A DNA stretch of 64,000 nt from a virus: positions 1-64,000 of IMG/VR virus record IMGVR_UViG_3300020430_000008; one strand, 5' to 3'. Below the pieces are notes generated by a model that saw only the letters and a list, made by a program, of their open reading frames with translations, was not told the DNA's origin and made no database searches. The position numbers and the translations under genes were made by a program. Shown piece by piece: positions 8,165 to 17,063 of this stretch (positions are counted from its first letter, which is position 1; each line of letters starts with the position of its first letter).

Positions 8165-8669
8165 CGGTTTTCTGTGCGAAGTCGTAACGCATCTTAACGG
8201 TAATCTCGTTAATGTCATCCGACTCGTAATCCAAGTCGCCGAAGTTAACTTCCTTAACCCATGCGTTCGTAAGATCCCATTGCTCGATGATATTAGCGTC
8301 GGCGTCGATCTGCTGAATGTAACAGTGGTTCAAACGAGCAACTGCCTCACCCTTGGTGATCGTCTGCTTAGAGATCTCGAATGCCTCTGGCAATTCATAT
8401 CCTGAGCCCTTGATAATATCTAAAAGGTTTGCTGCCATGTCAGGGTCAACTGGGTCCACAAGCGTGAACTCAATCTCATTATATTCGACACGACCGGGAT
8501 AATAGAACGAGTGATTAATAAAGCTATGCTTAACCTCACTGATCGTAAAAGTAGGCTTGGTAACCTTCTTAATGACCCAAGCAGGAATATCGCTGTCTCC
8601 CACGCTCAAAATCCATCTAAATTTTCTTTTCGGTTCGACATCGGGTTCGTTCCAAAATCTATCTGCCAT
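8160..8669 (-). CDS. Tail tube protein, T4 gp19-like
   Basis: The 169-residue protein matches the size and layout of T4 gp19, the subunit that stacks as hexameric rings to form the inner tail tube. Recognisable segments are RKFRWILSVGDSDIPAWVIKKVTKP near residues 15-40, FYYPGRVEYNEIEFTLVDP near 55-75, and the late beta strand NEITVKMRYDFAQ at the C-terminus. It is the gene immediately after the sheath gene, as in T4. It is preceded by a terminator and an ACTATTTAT motif, so it may be transcribed separately from the sheath. Ribosome site CGGAGGATATTAATA precedes the ATG. Confidence 0.85.
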   Translation of the reverse strand: MADRFWNEPDVEPKRKFRWILSVGDSDIPAWVIKKVTKPTFTISEVKHSFINHSFYYPGRVEYNEIEFTLVDPVDPDMAANLLDIIKGSGYELPEAFEISKQTITKGEAVARLNHCYIQQIDADANIIEQWDLTNAWVKEVNFGDLDYESDDINEITVKMRYDFAQKTV

Positions 8670-8731
8670 TATTAATATCCTCCGAATATTCTATTGCTGG
8701 GGCATCTTTTTTACATGCCGGCGTTTCAATA

Positions 8732-8740
8732 ATAAATAGT
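8732..8740 (-). promoter_or_regulatory. ACTATTTAT motif upstream of the tail tube gene
   Basis: An exact copy of ACTATTTAT in the transcribed direction, 62 bases upstream of the tube ATG. It abuts the base of the terminator hairpin that follows the sheath gene, so it may also serve as a U-rich tail there. Confidence 0.4.
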
Positions 8741-8770
8741 AGAACGGAGAGGAAAACCCCCTACCGTTCC
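8735..8770 (-). terminator. Hairpin terminator after the tail sheath gene
   Basis: On the minus strand GAACGG and AGGGG pair with CCTCT and CCGTTC across a five-base loop (outer arms 8742-8747 and 8764-8769), with one bulge and one G-T pair, followed by ACTATTTATTATT. The G-T pair means the fold is better on the minus strand. It sits 14 bases beyond the sheath stop. Confidence 0.6.
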
Positions 8771-8783
8771 GCTATTTTATATC

Positions 8784-11700
8784 TTAGTCCTCAAACGCTG
8801 CACCAGAGTCGGTGATCACGAAATCGATAGCGATGAACTCGACTGCCTTAGCAGGCTTCAAGAAGATCTTAGCGTACATGATGTTTCTGTCGATAAGATC
8901 AGGGGTTGTCGTGGTGTTATCCAAGACTACCTTGAAGTCCATCAGACCAAGCCTTGACTTGATACTGGCAAGGAAGGGGTTCACGCGACCGGTGAAGCGA
9001 TCCCAAGTGGACTGAACGTTCTGGTCGAAGAGCAGGGTTGCTGCCATTCTGGAAATCTCTCTCTTGACGAAAATCATGAGGCGACGAACGTTGATTCGGT
9101 CCAGTGCCGACTCGGTAACCTGCAGGGTCTTCTGACCGAAGATCACAATACCTTCTGCTGGGAACTGAGCGATTGGGTTAATGTTTGCGTCGTAGAGATC
9201 GTCACGCTCCGATGAAGTCAGGCGCTCAGAGACTGCGATGACTGGAAGTCCACCGCGTCCCTCGGACAGTCCACCTCGGGTGAAGCCTGCGGGAGCAAAC
9301 CAAAGCTCCTGAGTCTTCTGACCGTAGGACATTGCGCCGAGAGCGACAACAGAGGGCGGTACCCAAACGCGCTGTGCAGTTTGTGGGTCAGAAATCTGTA
9401 CCCATGGGAAGTAAGCTGCGCCGTAGCTGGAGTTAAGTCCTCGGCTGCGCATGTTACTAACTGCGGTGCTGACGTTAGCGCCACGGCTTTCTGCAGCGGC
9501 GGTTGATTCTGTCTTAGGCGTGTATGCGTTAGCAAGGTCAATGATAGCCAGACAGTCACCACGATTCTCTGCAACGTTAATCATGTGGTTAGTAAGACCC
9601 TCATGAGTCAGACCGGGCATGCAGAGCAAGTCCATGTCTACAACCTCTGGGTCAGAACACATGTCGATAGCCTTCTTGACTGAGTAGTATGCGTAGTTAG
9701 TAGTGTCCGTAGCGGTCGAGCTAATAACAACGTTACTGAATGGCTCAGATTGTGTAACGTCTACACCCTCGAATCCACCGTAGAGTGGAAGGGTGAAGCG
9801 ATCTGCTCCTGCCAGAAGAACTGCCTTGTAGGAAGAGCTAACTGCGGTGATTGAAGTACCGGCAGCGCGAGATCCTGAAAGCCATGTAGACTCGGCGGGC
9901 TTGTAATCCGTAGGCGAAGAGTTGTTAATAATGTTATCAAGCGTGAAGTAGAAGGAAACTTCTGTATCCGAGCTAGAGTCTGCATCATGTGAACTAATTC
10001 CGTATGCAAGTGGGTATACAGTGTCGCTCCAACTGTCCTCAAGAAGAATCGAAGAATCTTCGCGAGTCGTGTCAACACCCCAGTAAGCATCACCTGCGTC
10101 CGAAAGACCACCTTGAGAAGCAGAAGCTCTCAAGTACAGTCTTGGGAAGGTGTACGAACCAGTGAAGCCGATTTCGTCGTTTCCTGCGGCGGCTGCATCT
10201 CCTGCTTCTGCACCATCGTCGGCGGTAGAGCCCGAAATGTAAACCAGTACATCACCACCAGTAACCTCGGAAAGCTCGACACTGCCGGAAAGCACATCGG
10301 TATCGCGACCGAACACGTTTTGGTACGTTCCAGCAGCAAGACCATTACCAGAGTTGGTAACCATGGTCACTCCACCATCAGATGCTACAGTGCTAGGCGC
10401 AGAGCCGGATGAGACTGTGAATCCGATATATCGGGGAGGTCCGAAGAAGCCGAATGGAAGCAGAAGCTGGTCTGCAGTACCGTTTTCGATGTCTCCGTTA
10501 AGCTCAACACGAACAAACTTGGACATGTTAGCGTGCTCGCCGTACTCTCTGTAACGGCGCTCAGTGTCACTCCAGCCAAGTCGTCTGTCACCAATCTTAC
10601 GACCGATGAAGTTTGCCGAGAATGGGTTAAGGTTACAAGCTGAGAAGCGCTCGACAATCGAAATAGAGTTGTCAAGGTCATCAACCTTACGAATAACAAT
10701 ATCGAAGGTTCCGTACTTGTTGTAGTCGTTGGGAGAAGTCTTAATGTTCTGGAGAGAAATCTTAAGATTCTTTTGCTCCCAGTCACCCGGCGAAAGCGTC
10801 ACGAAGCGGAACAGCTTTTGCATGTTAGCAGCGTCGTACGACGAGTTGTTGGAAGTCAAGTCCTGTCCGATAACCCAGCCAGACTTAGCCTCTCTTGCAC
10901 CCATGGTCATTGCACCGGGAGTGTTGCTTCCAAGCTTAAGTGGGGCTACGAAACCGTAGTATTCACCAGAAGCGCCATCAGAAATGTCTGCGGAGCCGGC
11001 TTGACCGTCATAACCAGAAGCCTCTTGACCACACTGCTCTACCAAGTGGCGGTCGTAAGTTTGACCAAGCCAGTAGGTTTCAACGTCAGAAGTAATCTGA
11101 GAGTTGGTAAGCATGGGGTTGGTGTTGAACACGTTTCTAATGTAAGTTGCGGAAGTTCTGTCAAAGTTAAATTGTGTCTCATGTACGACAGTAGAGCCTG
11201 TCATGATTTGTGCGGTGAAGCCAGCGTAGTTACCGTTCGACTCGACCATAACGTTAGAGCCGGAAACGGTAACGTCGTCAAGAGTAGAACCAGCAGCAGT
11301 ACCCTTAAGGGCAAGCTCGCCGCTCTTAAGATACCAAATTGCTGCAAGGGCACCCTTCTTGGCAGTAGCGCCAGAGCCAGAGTTTGCAATAAACAGACCG
11401 TAAGCGCCACCATCGGTGCCAACAGTACCTGCAGACCAACCAGCGGTGCCGGCAGTCGTTGCGTCCTCATGCTGCTGTCCAACCAACCTAACAAAAGTAA
11501 GTGCGTTGGTGTTGCGAAGCCATGCTTGCGCAGCGTATGCGGCATAGGTAGGACCGATCATGTTTCCATCACGCCAAACGTCGTCGCCCTTGCGACCTCC
11601 GATTGGGCTACCAAATACCTCGATAAAATCAGAAAATGAATTAATCTGAGTCGGACGCATCGACGGTCCTCTCTCAGAGCGTCCAATAATAACTGGACCA

Positions 11701-11789
11701 ATAGGATCACTCAAACGTGGTAACTGAGAATTATCGATCTCATTGATATACACACCGGGTGAAACAAACTTAAACTTAGTGATTGACAT
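8784..11789 (-). CDS. Contractile tail sheath protein, T4 gp18-like
   Basis: The N-terminus reads SPGVYINEIDNSQLPRLSDP, the standard opening of contractile sheath proteins, followed by IGPVIIGRSERGP. The C-terminal 200 residues contain the conserved sheath core: NPIAQFPAEGIVIFGQKTL near residue 880, then INVRRLMIFVKREISRMA and a final domain ending near VEFIAIDFVITDSGAAFED. At 1001 residues it is much longer than T4 gp18 (659); the middle third holds Ser/Gly/Thr-rich beta sequence, probably surface-exposed inserted domains. In infection the sheath contracts to push the tube through the host envelope. It sits immediately upstream of the tube gene. The ribosome site GCAGGAGATTAAGCAT precedes the ATG. 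Confidence 0.92.
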   Translation of the reverse strand: MSITKFKFVSPGVYINEIDNSQLPRLSDPIGPVIIGRSERGPSMRPTQINSFSDFIEVFGSPIGGRKGDDVWRDGNMIGPTYAAYAAQAWLRNTNALTFVRLVGQQHEDATTAGTAGWSAGTVGTDGGAYGLFIANSGSGATAKKGALAAIWYLKSGELALKGTAAGSTLDDVTVSGSNVMVESNGNYAGFTAQIMTGSTVVHETQFNFDRTSATYIRNVFNTNPMLTNSQITSDVETYWLGQTYDRHLVEQCGQEASGYDGQAGSADISDGASGEYYGFVAPLKLGSNTPGAMTMGAREAKSGWVIGQDLTSNNSSYDAANMQKLFRFVTLSPGDWEQKNLKISLQNIKTSPNDYNKYGTFDIVIRKVDDLDNSISIVERFSACNLNPFSANFIGRKIGDRRLGWSDTERRYREYGEHANMSKFVRVELNGDIENGTADQLLLPFGFFGPPRYIGFTVSSGSAPSTVASDGGVTMVTNSGNGLAAGTYQNVFGRDTDVLSGSVELSEVTGGDVLVYISGSTADDGAEAGDAAAAGNDEIGFTGSYTFPRLYLRASASQGGLSDAGDAYWGVDTTREDSSILLEDSWSDTVYPLAYGISSHDADSSSDTEVSFYFTLDNIINNSSPTDYKPAESTWLSGSRAAGTSITAVSSSYKAVLLAGADRFTLPLYGGFEGVDVTQSEPFSNVVISSTATDTTNYAYYSVKKAIDMCSDPEVVDMDLLCMPGLTHEGLTNHMINVAENRGDCLAIIDLANAYTPKTESTAAAESRGANVSTAVSNMRSRGLNSSYGAAYFPWVQISDPQTAQRVWVPPSVVALGAMSYGQKTQELWFAPAGFTRGGLSEGRGGLPVIAVSERLTSSERDDLYDANINPIAQFPAEGIVIFGQKTLQVTESALDRINVRRLMIFVKREISRMAATLLFDQNVQSTWDRFTGRVNPFLASIKSRLGLMDFKVVLDNTTTTPDLIDRNIMYAKIFLKPAKAVEFIAIDFVITDSGAAFED

Positions 11790-11822
11790 TATGCTTAATC
11801 TCCTGCATTAATACTTTATCCC

Positions 11823-11834
11823 TCGCACAAACAA
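11823..11834 (-). repeat. 12-base element TTGTTTGTGCGA upstream of the sheath gene
   Basis: The same 12 bases occur at 18385-18396 upstream of the gp13-like gene, and both copies lie about 31-33 bases before the start codon. It is not part of a stable hairpin. Function is unknown. Confidence 0.4.
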
Positions 11835-11881
11835 GGGCATATGCGTTCTTCATACAGCTTCTTTATTGCCATATTTCAGTA

Positions 11882-11890
11882 ATAAATAGT
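11882..11890 (-). promoter_or_regulatory. ACTATTTAT motif upstream of the sheath gene
   Basis: Exact copy of ACTATTTAT in the transcribed direction, 92 bases before the sheath ATG and about 58 bases beyond the strong terminator at 11948-11972. The surrounding sequence TATTTATTACTGAAA resembles the copies near 8732 and 21306. Confidence 0.45.
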
Positions 11891-11939
11891 CAATGGAAAC
11901 TCCAACGGACATGAAAGAATAGAAATCTTATTATGCAGA

Positions 11940-11972
11940 CAAAAAGAGGGGGGTCCGACCAGCGGACCCCCC
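11940..11972 (-). terminator. Strong intrinsic terminator after the 916-residue fibre gene
   Basis: A perfect 10-bp stem (GGGGGGTCCG with CGGACCCCCC on the minus strand; arms 11948-11957 and 11963-11972) around a 5-base loop is followed by TCTTTTT. It is preceded by a T-run on the other side as well and could act on both strands. It separates the fibre gene from the sheath gene. Confidence 0.92.
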
Positions 11973-12001
11973 AAAAAATGAGGATTAATACCTACGATGA
12001 A

Positions 12002-14752
12002 TTACTCACCAAGATACCAAACTCTGAGAACGTCGTCGCCGTCCAACTTAAGATCGGGGTGAAGCTCGATGGAACCAGTTGCAGTGGTGTAATCACCAGC
12101 AGCAAGGTCCGCAGCGGGTGCAAGCACCTGACCGTTAAGGAACACAAGCTCAGAACCACTTGCAGCATTCTCACTCAAGGTGTAGACGCCAGTAGTGCTG
12201 TTGTAGTTGTGTCCAGTGCTACCACGAACAGTGTCGATCTCGTAGTCAAGCGCAAGCTTACCTGCACTGTGTCTAAGACCGTCACCAGCCATTGGCTCAG
12301 CAAGACGTGATACGTCCATTCTCTTCAGAACACCACCATCACTAACCAAAAGCTCATCAGTAAGCTGAAGGGTTGCTCCGATGTCGTTTCTTCCAGAAAT
12401 AGCGTTGTCGTTAAGCATGGAACCTTCGACAGAAGCAGCAGAGATGGTAAGAGCACCTGCGTTAGAGACAGTAGCATCACCAGAAACCTTGCTGAATACC
12501 CAACCGTAAAGGTTAGCACCAGTAAGAGCCTTAAGAGCGCCGCCATCTGAGAACAAGAACTCATCAGCATCATCAACACCGGTAGAACCAAGGTTGGTGA
12601 AGCCGCTAATGCAGTTGTCGTTCAACATGCTGTGCTCAACAGCGTCAGCAGCGATAGTCAGAGCACCACCGTCAGCGATTGCAGCGTCACCGCTAACAAC
12701 ACCGAAGAAGTGATCACGAAGACTATCAACACCAACTCTCTTAACAGTACCAGCATCAGAGATCATCAACTCATCGGCATCTTCGATGTCAGCGTGAGCC
12801 AACTCGTCTTGACCGGAGATGATGTCATCGTTAAGCATGCTGTGGTGAACAGCAGCGGCAGCAATAGTGAGAGCACCGCCATCAGCGATTGCAGCGTCAC
12901 CGCTAACAGCGCCAAAGAAGTGATCACGAAGGCTATCAACGCCAACCTTCTTGATGGTTCCGTTGTCGGAAATCATCATGTCATCAGCGTCAGCGATATC
13001 AGCGTGAGCCAATTCGTCCTGACCAGAGATGATGTTGTCGTTAAGCATACCGTGCTCAACTGCAGCAGCACCAATAGTAACAACACCGTTAGCAGCCATA
13101 GAGACATCGCCACTAATAGCTACAGGGTTGTAGCTAGTACCGTCTGCAACAAGCATGTGACCCGAAGTGTTGGTGCCCATGATAAGATCATCGCCAGAAA
13201 TGGTAAGATCACCAAGGACAGTTACGTTACCGTTGGATTCTGCCACCAGTGGGCTGTTGTTCCCACCGCCTGAGCGAAGCTCGAAGCGCTCGGCTGCAGC
13301 CATAGCAACAAGTTGCCAGCGGTCACCGGGGTCGTCTGCTTCATCAGCAGCGAGACTAAGAACACCGTCAGCACCTTCTTCACCAAAGACAGAGAAGCCG
13401 AATGATGCAGTAGCCATTGAAACAATGTTCAATGAATCAGCACCATCAGAACCGAGAGTTGTAGAACCAGAAACGAAAAGATCATTTCTAGCAACGATAT
13501 CGTTGGTTGCGATATAGTCTGCACCACTTACAATGCCAAGACCAGCAACAGACTTGCCAGCGTCGAGAACGACATTCTTGGAAGCCACAGCGGTTCCAGC
13601 AGTAGAGCCATCAACGAAGTCGATCTCAGTGTTGGTGAGAGCCGCAAGCTTACTAAGCTTAGCAGCGGTAACATCAGCAGATGTACCATCAAGCTTGTTG
13701 AGTTCTTCTGGAGTGGAAGAAATTACGGTAGTCGAAGCTGCCGCAAAAGGAATAAGGAAACCTGCAGCGTCAGCAATCTGAACAATTCTGTCAGCGGTTG
13801 GATCAACAGCCTTCAGGGTAAGCTCGTTAGCGTCAGCGGTAGCGCCCTCAAAGATAACACCGTTAGCGGATTGAATAACTTCAACGTCAACAGTGGTGGT
13901 GGTGCCTTGAACAGTAAGGTTACCAGCAACAGTAACGTTATCGCCAAATGTGACCTCAGAAGTACTGTGTCCAATGTTCACAGCAATGCCAGAAGTCTGG
14001 TTAGCAATGTTCATGATACCAGTTTTGTTGGAAAGGAAGGAATCAGTACCATCGTGGTAAAGCTCCATGTCCTGACCAGAACCAATCTCGAACTTGACGT
14101 TATCTGGCGCAGCCAAAGCGTCACGGGATTCGTCCCAAAGCAAGTATCTGCCAGATGTTGCACCGAACATCTTGACATCTACACCAGTGTCATCAACACC
14201 GAATGTAGTAGCACCATCAACTTGGAGAGTGCCATCGATATCTACAGCGTCAAGGTTAGCAATTCCATCAACGTCGATGTTGCCGGAGAAATCTCCAGAT
14301 GCAGCATCGAGTTCACCAGAGATGGTGATGTGGCGAGCACCAGTGATGTCAGCGCTAGCATCAAGGACCATAGCCTTGCTTGCAGCAGCAGTACCGGGGG
14401 TTACAGAATCAAGAACTCCAAGCTCGGCAGCAGAAAGAGTCGTGCCGTCGATTGTGAGGCTTGTGTCACCTGAAATGGTGCCAACAACATCCAAGTTTCC
14501 TTGCATTACTGCGCCACCATAAAATTGGAAAGCTGAGCTTTCGTATGCGATGGAGCCGTCTACGCCGGTTGTTCCATCAGAGAAATAAATTGTACCCACC
14601 TCAGAAATAGAACCCGAAACCATGTTCAGAGATGCGTCTTTTGCGTCACCAGAGCCGGGACCGGGGAAAAGCCCAGAATCGACCTTGATTTGCACCGCAG
14701 TTGAACCGGAAAAGGGAGCTAACTGTTGTGAGTTTACTAAAGTTCGTGCCAT
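12002..14752 (-). CDS. Repetitive fibre-like or capsid/tail surface protein
   Basis: The 916-residue product is dominated by Gly, Ala, Asp, Ser and Thr with regular beta-type sequence. Phrases such as LTVQGTTTTVD, GDNVTVAGNLTVQG and MELYHDGTDSFLSNKTG are typical of trimeric fibre shafts in marine phages. Four copies of a 70-residue unit (SGDAAIADGGALTIAA, SMLNDNIISGQDELAHADI, DELMISDAGTVKRVGVDSL) occupy residues 560-800. The last 70 residues form a separate module with ELVFLNGQVLAPAADLAAGDYT, also seen at the end of the gp15-like protein. It lacks an enzyme motif. It lies between neck and sheath genes, so a whisker, collar or tail-surface fibre is plausible. Related repeat sequence occurs in the 1846-residue protein. 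Confidence 0.75.
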   Translation of the reverse strand: MARTLVNSQQLAPFSGSTAVQIKVDSGLFPGPGSGDAKDASLNMVSGSISEVGTIYFSDGTTGVDGSIAYESSAFQFYGGAVMQGNLDVVGTISGDTSLTIDGTTLSAAELGVLDSVTPGTAAASKAMVLDASADITGARHITISGELDAASGDFSGNIDVDGIANLDAVDIDGTLQVDGATTFGVDDTGVDVKMFGATSGRYLLWDESRDALAAPDNVKFEIGSGQDMELYHDGTDSFLSNKTGIMNIANQTSGIAVNIGHSTSEVTFGDNVTVAGNLTVQGTTTTVDVEVIQSANGVIFEGATADANELTLKAVDPTADRIVQIADAAGFLIPFAAASTTVISSTPEELNKLDGTSADVTAAKLSKLAALTNTEIDFVDGSTAGTAVASKNVVLDAGKSVAGLGIVSGADYIATNDIVARNDLFVSGSTTLGSDGADSLNIVSMATASFGFSVFGEEGADGVLSLAADEADDPGDRWQLVAMAAAERFELRSGGGNNSPLVAESNGNVTVLGDLTISGDDLIMGTNTSGHMLVADGTSYNPVAISGDVSMAANGVVTIGAAAVEHGMLNDNIISGQDELAHADIADADDMMISDNGTIKKVGVDSLRDHFFGAVSGDAAIADGGALTIAAAAVHHSMLNDDIISGQDELAHADIEDADELMISDAGTVKRVGVDSLRDHFFGVVSGDAAIADGGALTIAADAVEHSMLNDNCISGFTNLGSTGVDDADEFLFSDGGALKALTGANLYGWVFSKVSGDATVSNAGALTISAASVEGSMLNDNAISGRNDIGATLQLTDELLVSDGGVLKRMDVSRLAEPMAGDGLRHSAGKLALDYEIDTVRGSTGHNYNSTTGVYTLSENAASGSELVFLNGQVLAPAADLAAGDYTTATGSIELHPDLKLDGDDVLRVWYLGE
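12420..13130 (-). repeat. Tandem 210-bp (70-residue) repeats in the 916-residue fibre gene
   Basis: The sequence gagcacc plus its surroundings recurs at 12451, 12661 and 12871, with a weaker copy near 13080, an exact 210-base period. The two central copies, about 12630-12780 and 12840-12990, remain very similar at DNA level, suggesting recent duplication or gene conversion. Confidence 0.8.
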
Positions 14753-14774
14753 TCATTATACCTCCTAAAGTATG

Positions 14775-14809
14775 AAAAAAGCGCCGTGAGATAAACCTAT
14801 ACCCCACGG
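14775..14809 (-). terminator. Intrinsic terminator upstream of the 916-residue fibre gene
   Basis: On the minus strand CCGTGGG and CTCACGG pair (7 bp with one G-T) around a 12-base loop and are followed by CGCTTTTTT. An overlapping alternative hairpin, ACGGTG with CACCGT at 14804-14824, lies just before it. The element ends the transcript of the 132-codon gene. Confidence 0.75.
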
Positions 14810-14874
14810 TGTCTAAGACCACCGTTAAAGATGTAAATGAATACTACTGATTAAAGGACACAAATTAGAAGAAA

Positions 14875-15270
14875 TTAATCTTCATTAGTGCTGCGCACAA
14901 GGGAACCTGTGCCCCCATCCTCCGTAGGAAAGTTCAGTGCATAATCAACAGTGGGCTCGACATTATATATAGATCTGAGTTCCATGATTTGCTCTGCCAT
15001 CCTCTCATTTAATTTAGAATTTAATTCGACCGCTGCAGCACGTTCAGCTTCATGCCTAAGAAGCATCTCTCCAAGCTGCATTTTAAGGTTTTTCATGCCT
15101 TCAATTGTTGCAAGCAGGGGAGCGAAATCTTCTGTAGCAATTTCAACCACAGGGTCTGTGTTGTATTCTGGACCGCTCTCTTCTTCCACGGTTTCCTCCT
15201 GTTCTTCTTCAACATACTCTTCTGGCGCACTAAGAGCCGTCTTGAGTTTGTTCCATTGTTTTTTCCACAT
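14875..15270 (-). CDS. Small acidic coiled-coil protein, unknown
   Basis: The product is 131 residues from the ATG at 15270; a GTG one codon earlier is also possible, and AGGAG lies 8 bases before the ATG. The N-terminus is basic (MWKKQWNKLKTAL), residues 18-45 are very acidic (Glu-rich), and residues 55-100 form a probable coiled coil with LLATIEGMKNLKMQLGEMLLRHEAER. It follows the gp15-like gene and is ended by a terminator. I do not recognise it. Size and coiled coil would suit a small assembly factor or a neck or collar protein, but nothing in the sequence proves this. Confidence 0.7.
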   Translation of the reverse strand: MWKKQWNKLKTALSAPEEYVEEEQEETVEEESGPEYNTDPVVEIATEDFAPLLATIEGMKNLKMQLGEMLLRHEAERAAAVELNSKLNERMAEQIMELRSIYNVEPTVDYALNFPTEDGGTGSLVRSTNED

Positions 15271-15289
15271 CACTTCTTCTCCTTATTTA

Positions 15290-16567
15290 TTATGATGTTT
15301 TCACATAACTAGCTACAAGACGATCATTTTCATCTGGAGCAAATGCTAAAGTAACGGTTGTGCCTGAGATAGTATAGTCGGCACTGTCACCTTCTGATAA
15401 TACAAGACCATTATGAATCAAAGTCAACGTATTCGATCTAGCGGAGCTTTGCAAACTGAAAGTAGTGTTTGAACCATCCAGATCTCCGGTTACCGACTGT
15501 TGAATGATAAAGTCGTCGTGATGAATCACCTCGTCACGGTTGGCTGATGCGCCTGACGACGTTGCTCCACCAGATACCTTAACATTTCCTCTGGCACTGG
15601 CTTCCTGCAGGATCCTTCGTACTTCTCGGATTGCAGTATCGCTAGAAAGTCTTGCAAACTTCTCAGGAATCGTGAAATTGAAACCTGCGTCTGATACGAG
15701 AATTCCTTCTTGTGGGATTGCGATATGAACAGCGTTCTGTCTTCTCGCATATTTGGGTCTGGGATCGTTGGGTCCACCACCGATCAAGTACCCCTCAACT
15801 TTAATAGTCATCTCAGTGCGCAGAACACGATCTTCTTCTTCAAGAGTCGCCAAGTTATTATTGAACGAGAAGTCGTCCAAAAATGCAGTGAAACGATGCC
15901 CTTGGTGATTGATGAAAAATTCTTTGTGGTTTTTAAGCTTTGAATGGATCGCCTGCAGGATCTCATTCATTTGTGTGTGAAAGTCGGTCTGTACTGACAT
16001 CTTATATTCGATTAAGATGCGGCTTGGCATTGGCATGGTGATCGTTTCATAGATAACCTTACCGTCCTGCTTCTGTGTTTTGAACCTGCTTGACATGCTT
16101 GGTCTTTGTCCGTCACCATCATATTCATCGCCGCCCCATTTTCTCTTTGTTGCAGCATTACGAGAAATAGCGGTCTTGTCTTGTTTGATACGGCGTGCAA
16201 TAGTGATCGAGCCGCCCTGTTCGTCAGGGTTATCACGAATATTGGCGGGCATCATGCCCTTGCGAGTCGGGTCTTTGGTGATCGACATGCGCTCAATAGC
16301 AATCAGGGGCAGTACGAGCATGCCGCCAGAGTCTCTAATCTCTTTTCGCTCCTTAACTTGAAACGCTCGCTCTGCACCAACCCAAATTACTGGTACTTTC
16401 TTCCAGCCTTTATTGGAATTGACGTGGAAATTGCACTCTGAATCAATATAGTTGAACAAAGCAAAATCGTGCGTTTCAATGGTGGATGGTTGGAACTTAA
16501 TGTCTCCTAATTCCACCTCTCCAGCCATGGTGAACGCATCAGAAAAATGGTTTGAATCACTCGCCAT
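15290..16567 (-). CDS. Tail sheath stabiliser / tail completion protein, probably T4 gp15-like
   Basis: The 425-residue product has a central domain with MPMPSRILIEYKMSVQTDFH at about residues 175-195, followed by a helix QMNEILQAIHSKLKNHKEFF and beta strands ending MTIKVEGYLIG. This layout recalls gp15-type proteins that cap the tail and bind the neck, in which measured strands precede a long helix. The gene follows a gp14-like neck gene with an 11-base overlap, the T4 order 13-14-15. The last 75 residues are a distinct beta module (TLTLIHNGLVLSEGDSADYT near residue 380, then TLAFAPDENDRLVASYV) similar to modules at the ends of phage fibre proteins. T4 gp15 is shorter (272 residues) and lacks this appendage. 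Confidence 0.55.
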   Translation of the reverse strand: MASDSNHFSDAFTMAGEVELGDIKFQPSTIETHDFALFNYIDSECNFHVNSNKGWKKVPVIWVGAERAFQVKERKEIRDSGGMLVLPLIAIERMSITKDPTRKGMMPANIRDNPDEQGGSITIARRIKQDKTAISRNAATKRKWGGDEYDGDGQRPSMSSRFKTQKQDGKVIYETITMPMPSRILIEYKMSVQTDFHTQMNEILQAIHSKLKNHKEFFINHQGHRFTAFLDDFSFNNNLATLEEEDRVLRTEMTIKVEGYLIGGGPNDPRPKYARRQNAVHIAIPQEGILVSDAGFNFTIPEKFARLSSDTAIREVRRILQEASARGNVKVSGGATSSGASANRDEVIHHDDFIIQQSVTGDLDGSNTTFSLQSSARSNTLTLIHNGLVLSEGDSADYTISGTTVTLAFAPDENDRLVASYVKTS

Positions 16568-17054
16568 CGAAAATACCCTCTCTTACCTTGACGCACTTTG
16601 CGCTGATTTCCATCATGTGCTCAATTTGTCCGAAAAGTCTTTTAGGCTCCGATACAGTCACGATCTGATAGAACTGTTCTCCGTATCTCACCATGTCGCC
16701 TTCTCGCACAAACAGATCTTGATCCTCTGTGAGTCTTCTTTTGTGAAAATGTGCTGTAAATGCCGTCTTTCTATCGATACCCATGCTTTCTAAGTAAGCT
16801 GTCTGCACACCTTCCCACTCGATCAATGCTTTTACAGCAACTGGTGGTAAATATGTCTTATTCATAGCCTCGCCGTACAAGGGGTGATAGTTTGTGTGTT
16901 CAATGTCAAGCGGAAAGTACAGAAGCTCCTGACCAACGACTCTCTCGATAAGTTCGTCGTTGACTTGCTTGACCAAATCGCGCTCTCTCTGACCTGTAAA
17001 GAGTGGGCTGGGTGGCTGTTCTGGTTGTTTCCATTTATCTTTAGGATCCGACAT
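16557..17054 (-). CDS. Neck protein, T4 gp14-like
   Basis: The 165-residue protein contains ERDLVKQVNDELIERVVGQELLYFPLD near residues 24-50, then LYGEAMNKTYLPPVAVKALIEW, and FTAHFHKRRL near residue 100. T4 gp14 has the same order: a helix ending in a GQ-x-YY-P motif, a GED segment, a beta strand and a KRRF motif. In T4, gp14 with gp13 forms the neck that closes filled heads and joins tails. It is shorter than T4 gp14 (256 residues). The gene lies between gp13-like and gp15-like genes. The start ATG has TAGGAGTAAGCT upstream. Confidence 0.65.
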   Translation of the reverse strand: MSDPKDKWKQPEQPPSPLFTGQRERDLVKQVNDELIERVVGQELLYFPLDIEHTNYHPLYGEAMNKTYLPPVAVKALIEWEGVQTAYLESMGIDRKTAFTAHFHKRRLTEDQDLFVREGDMVRYGEQFYQIVTVSEPKRLFGQIEHMMEISAKCVKVREGIFDGE

Positions 17055-17063
17055 AGCTTACTC

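Noticed and set aside
10773-11639. A 288-codon open frame on the plus strand.
   Set aside because: It lies wholly inside the sheath gene, with no start signal and no recognisable protein character.
11790-11870. An 18-codon minus-strand frame (MAIKKLYEERICPCLCEG).
   Set aside because: No ribosome site, very short, and overlaps other possible signals in the gap.
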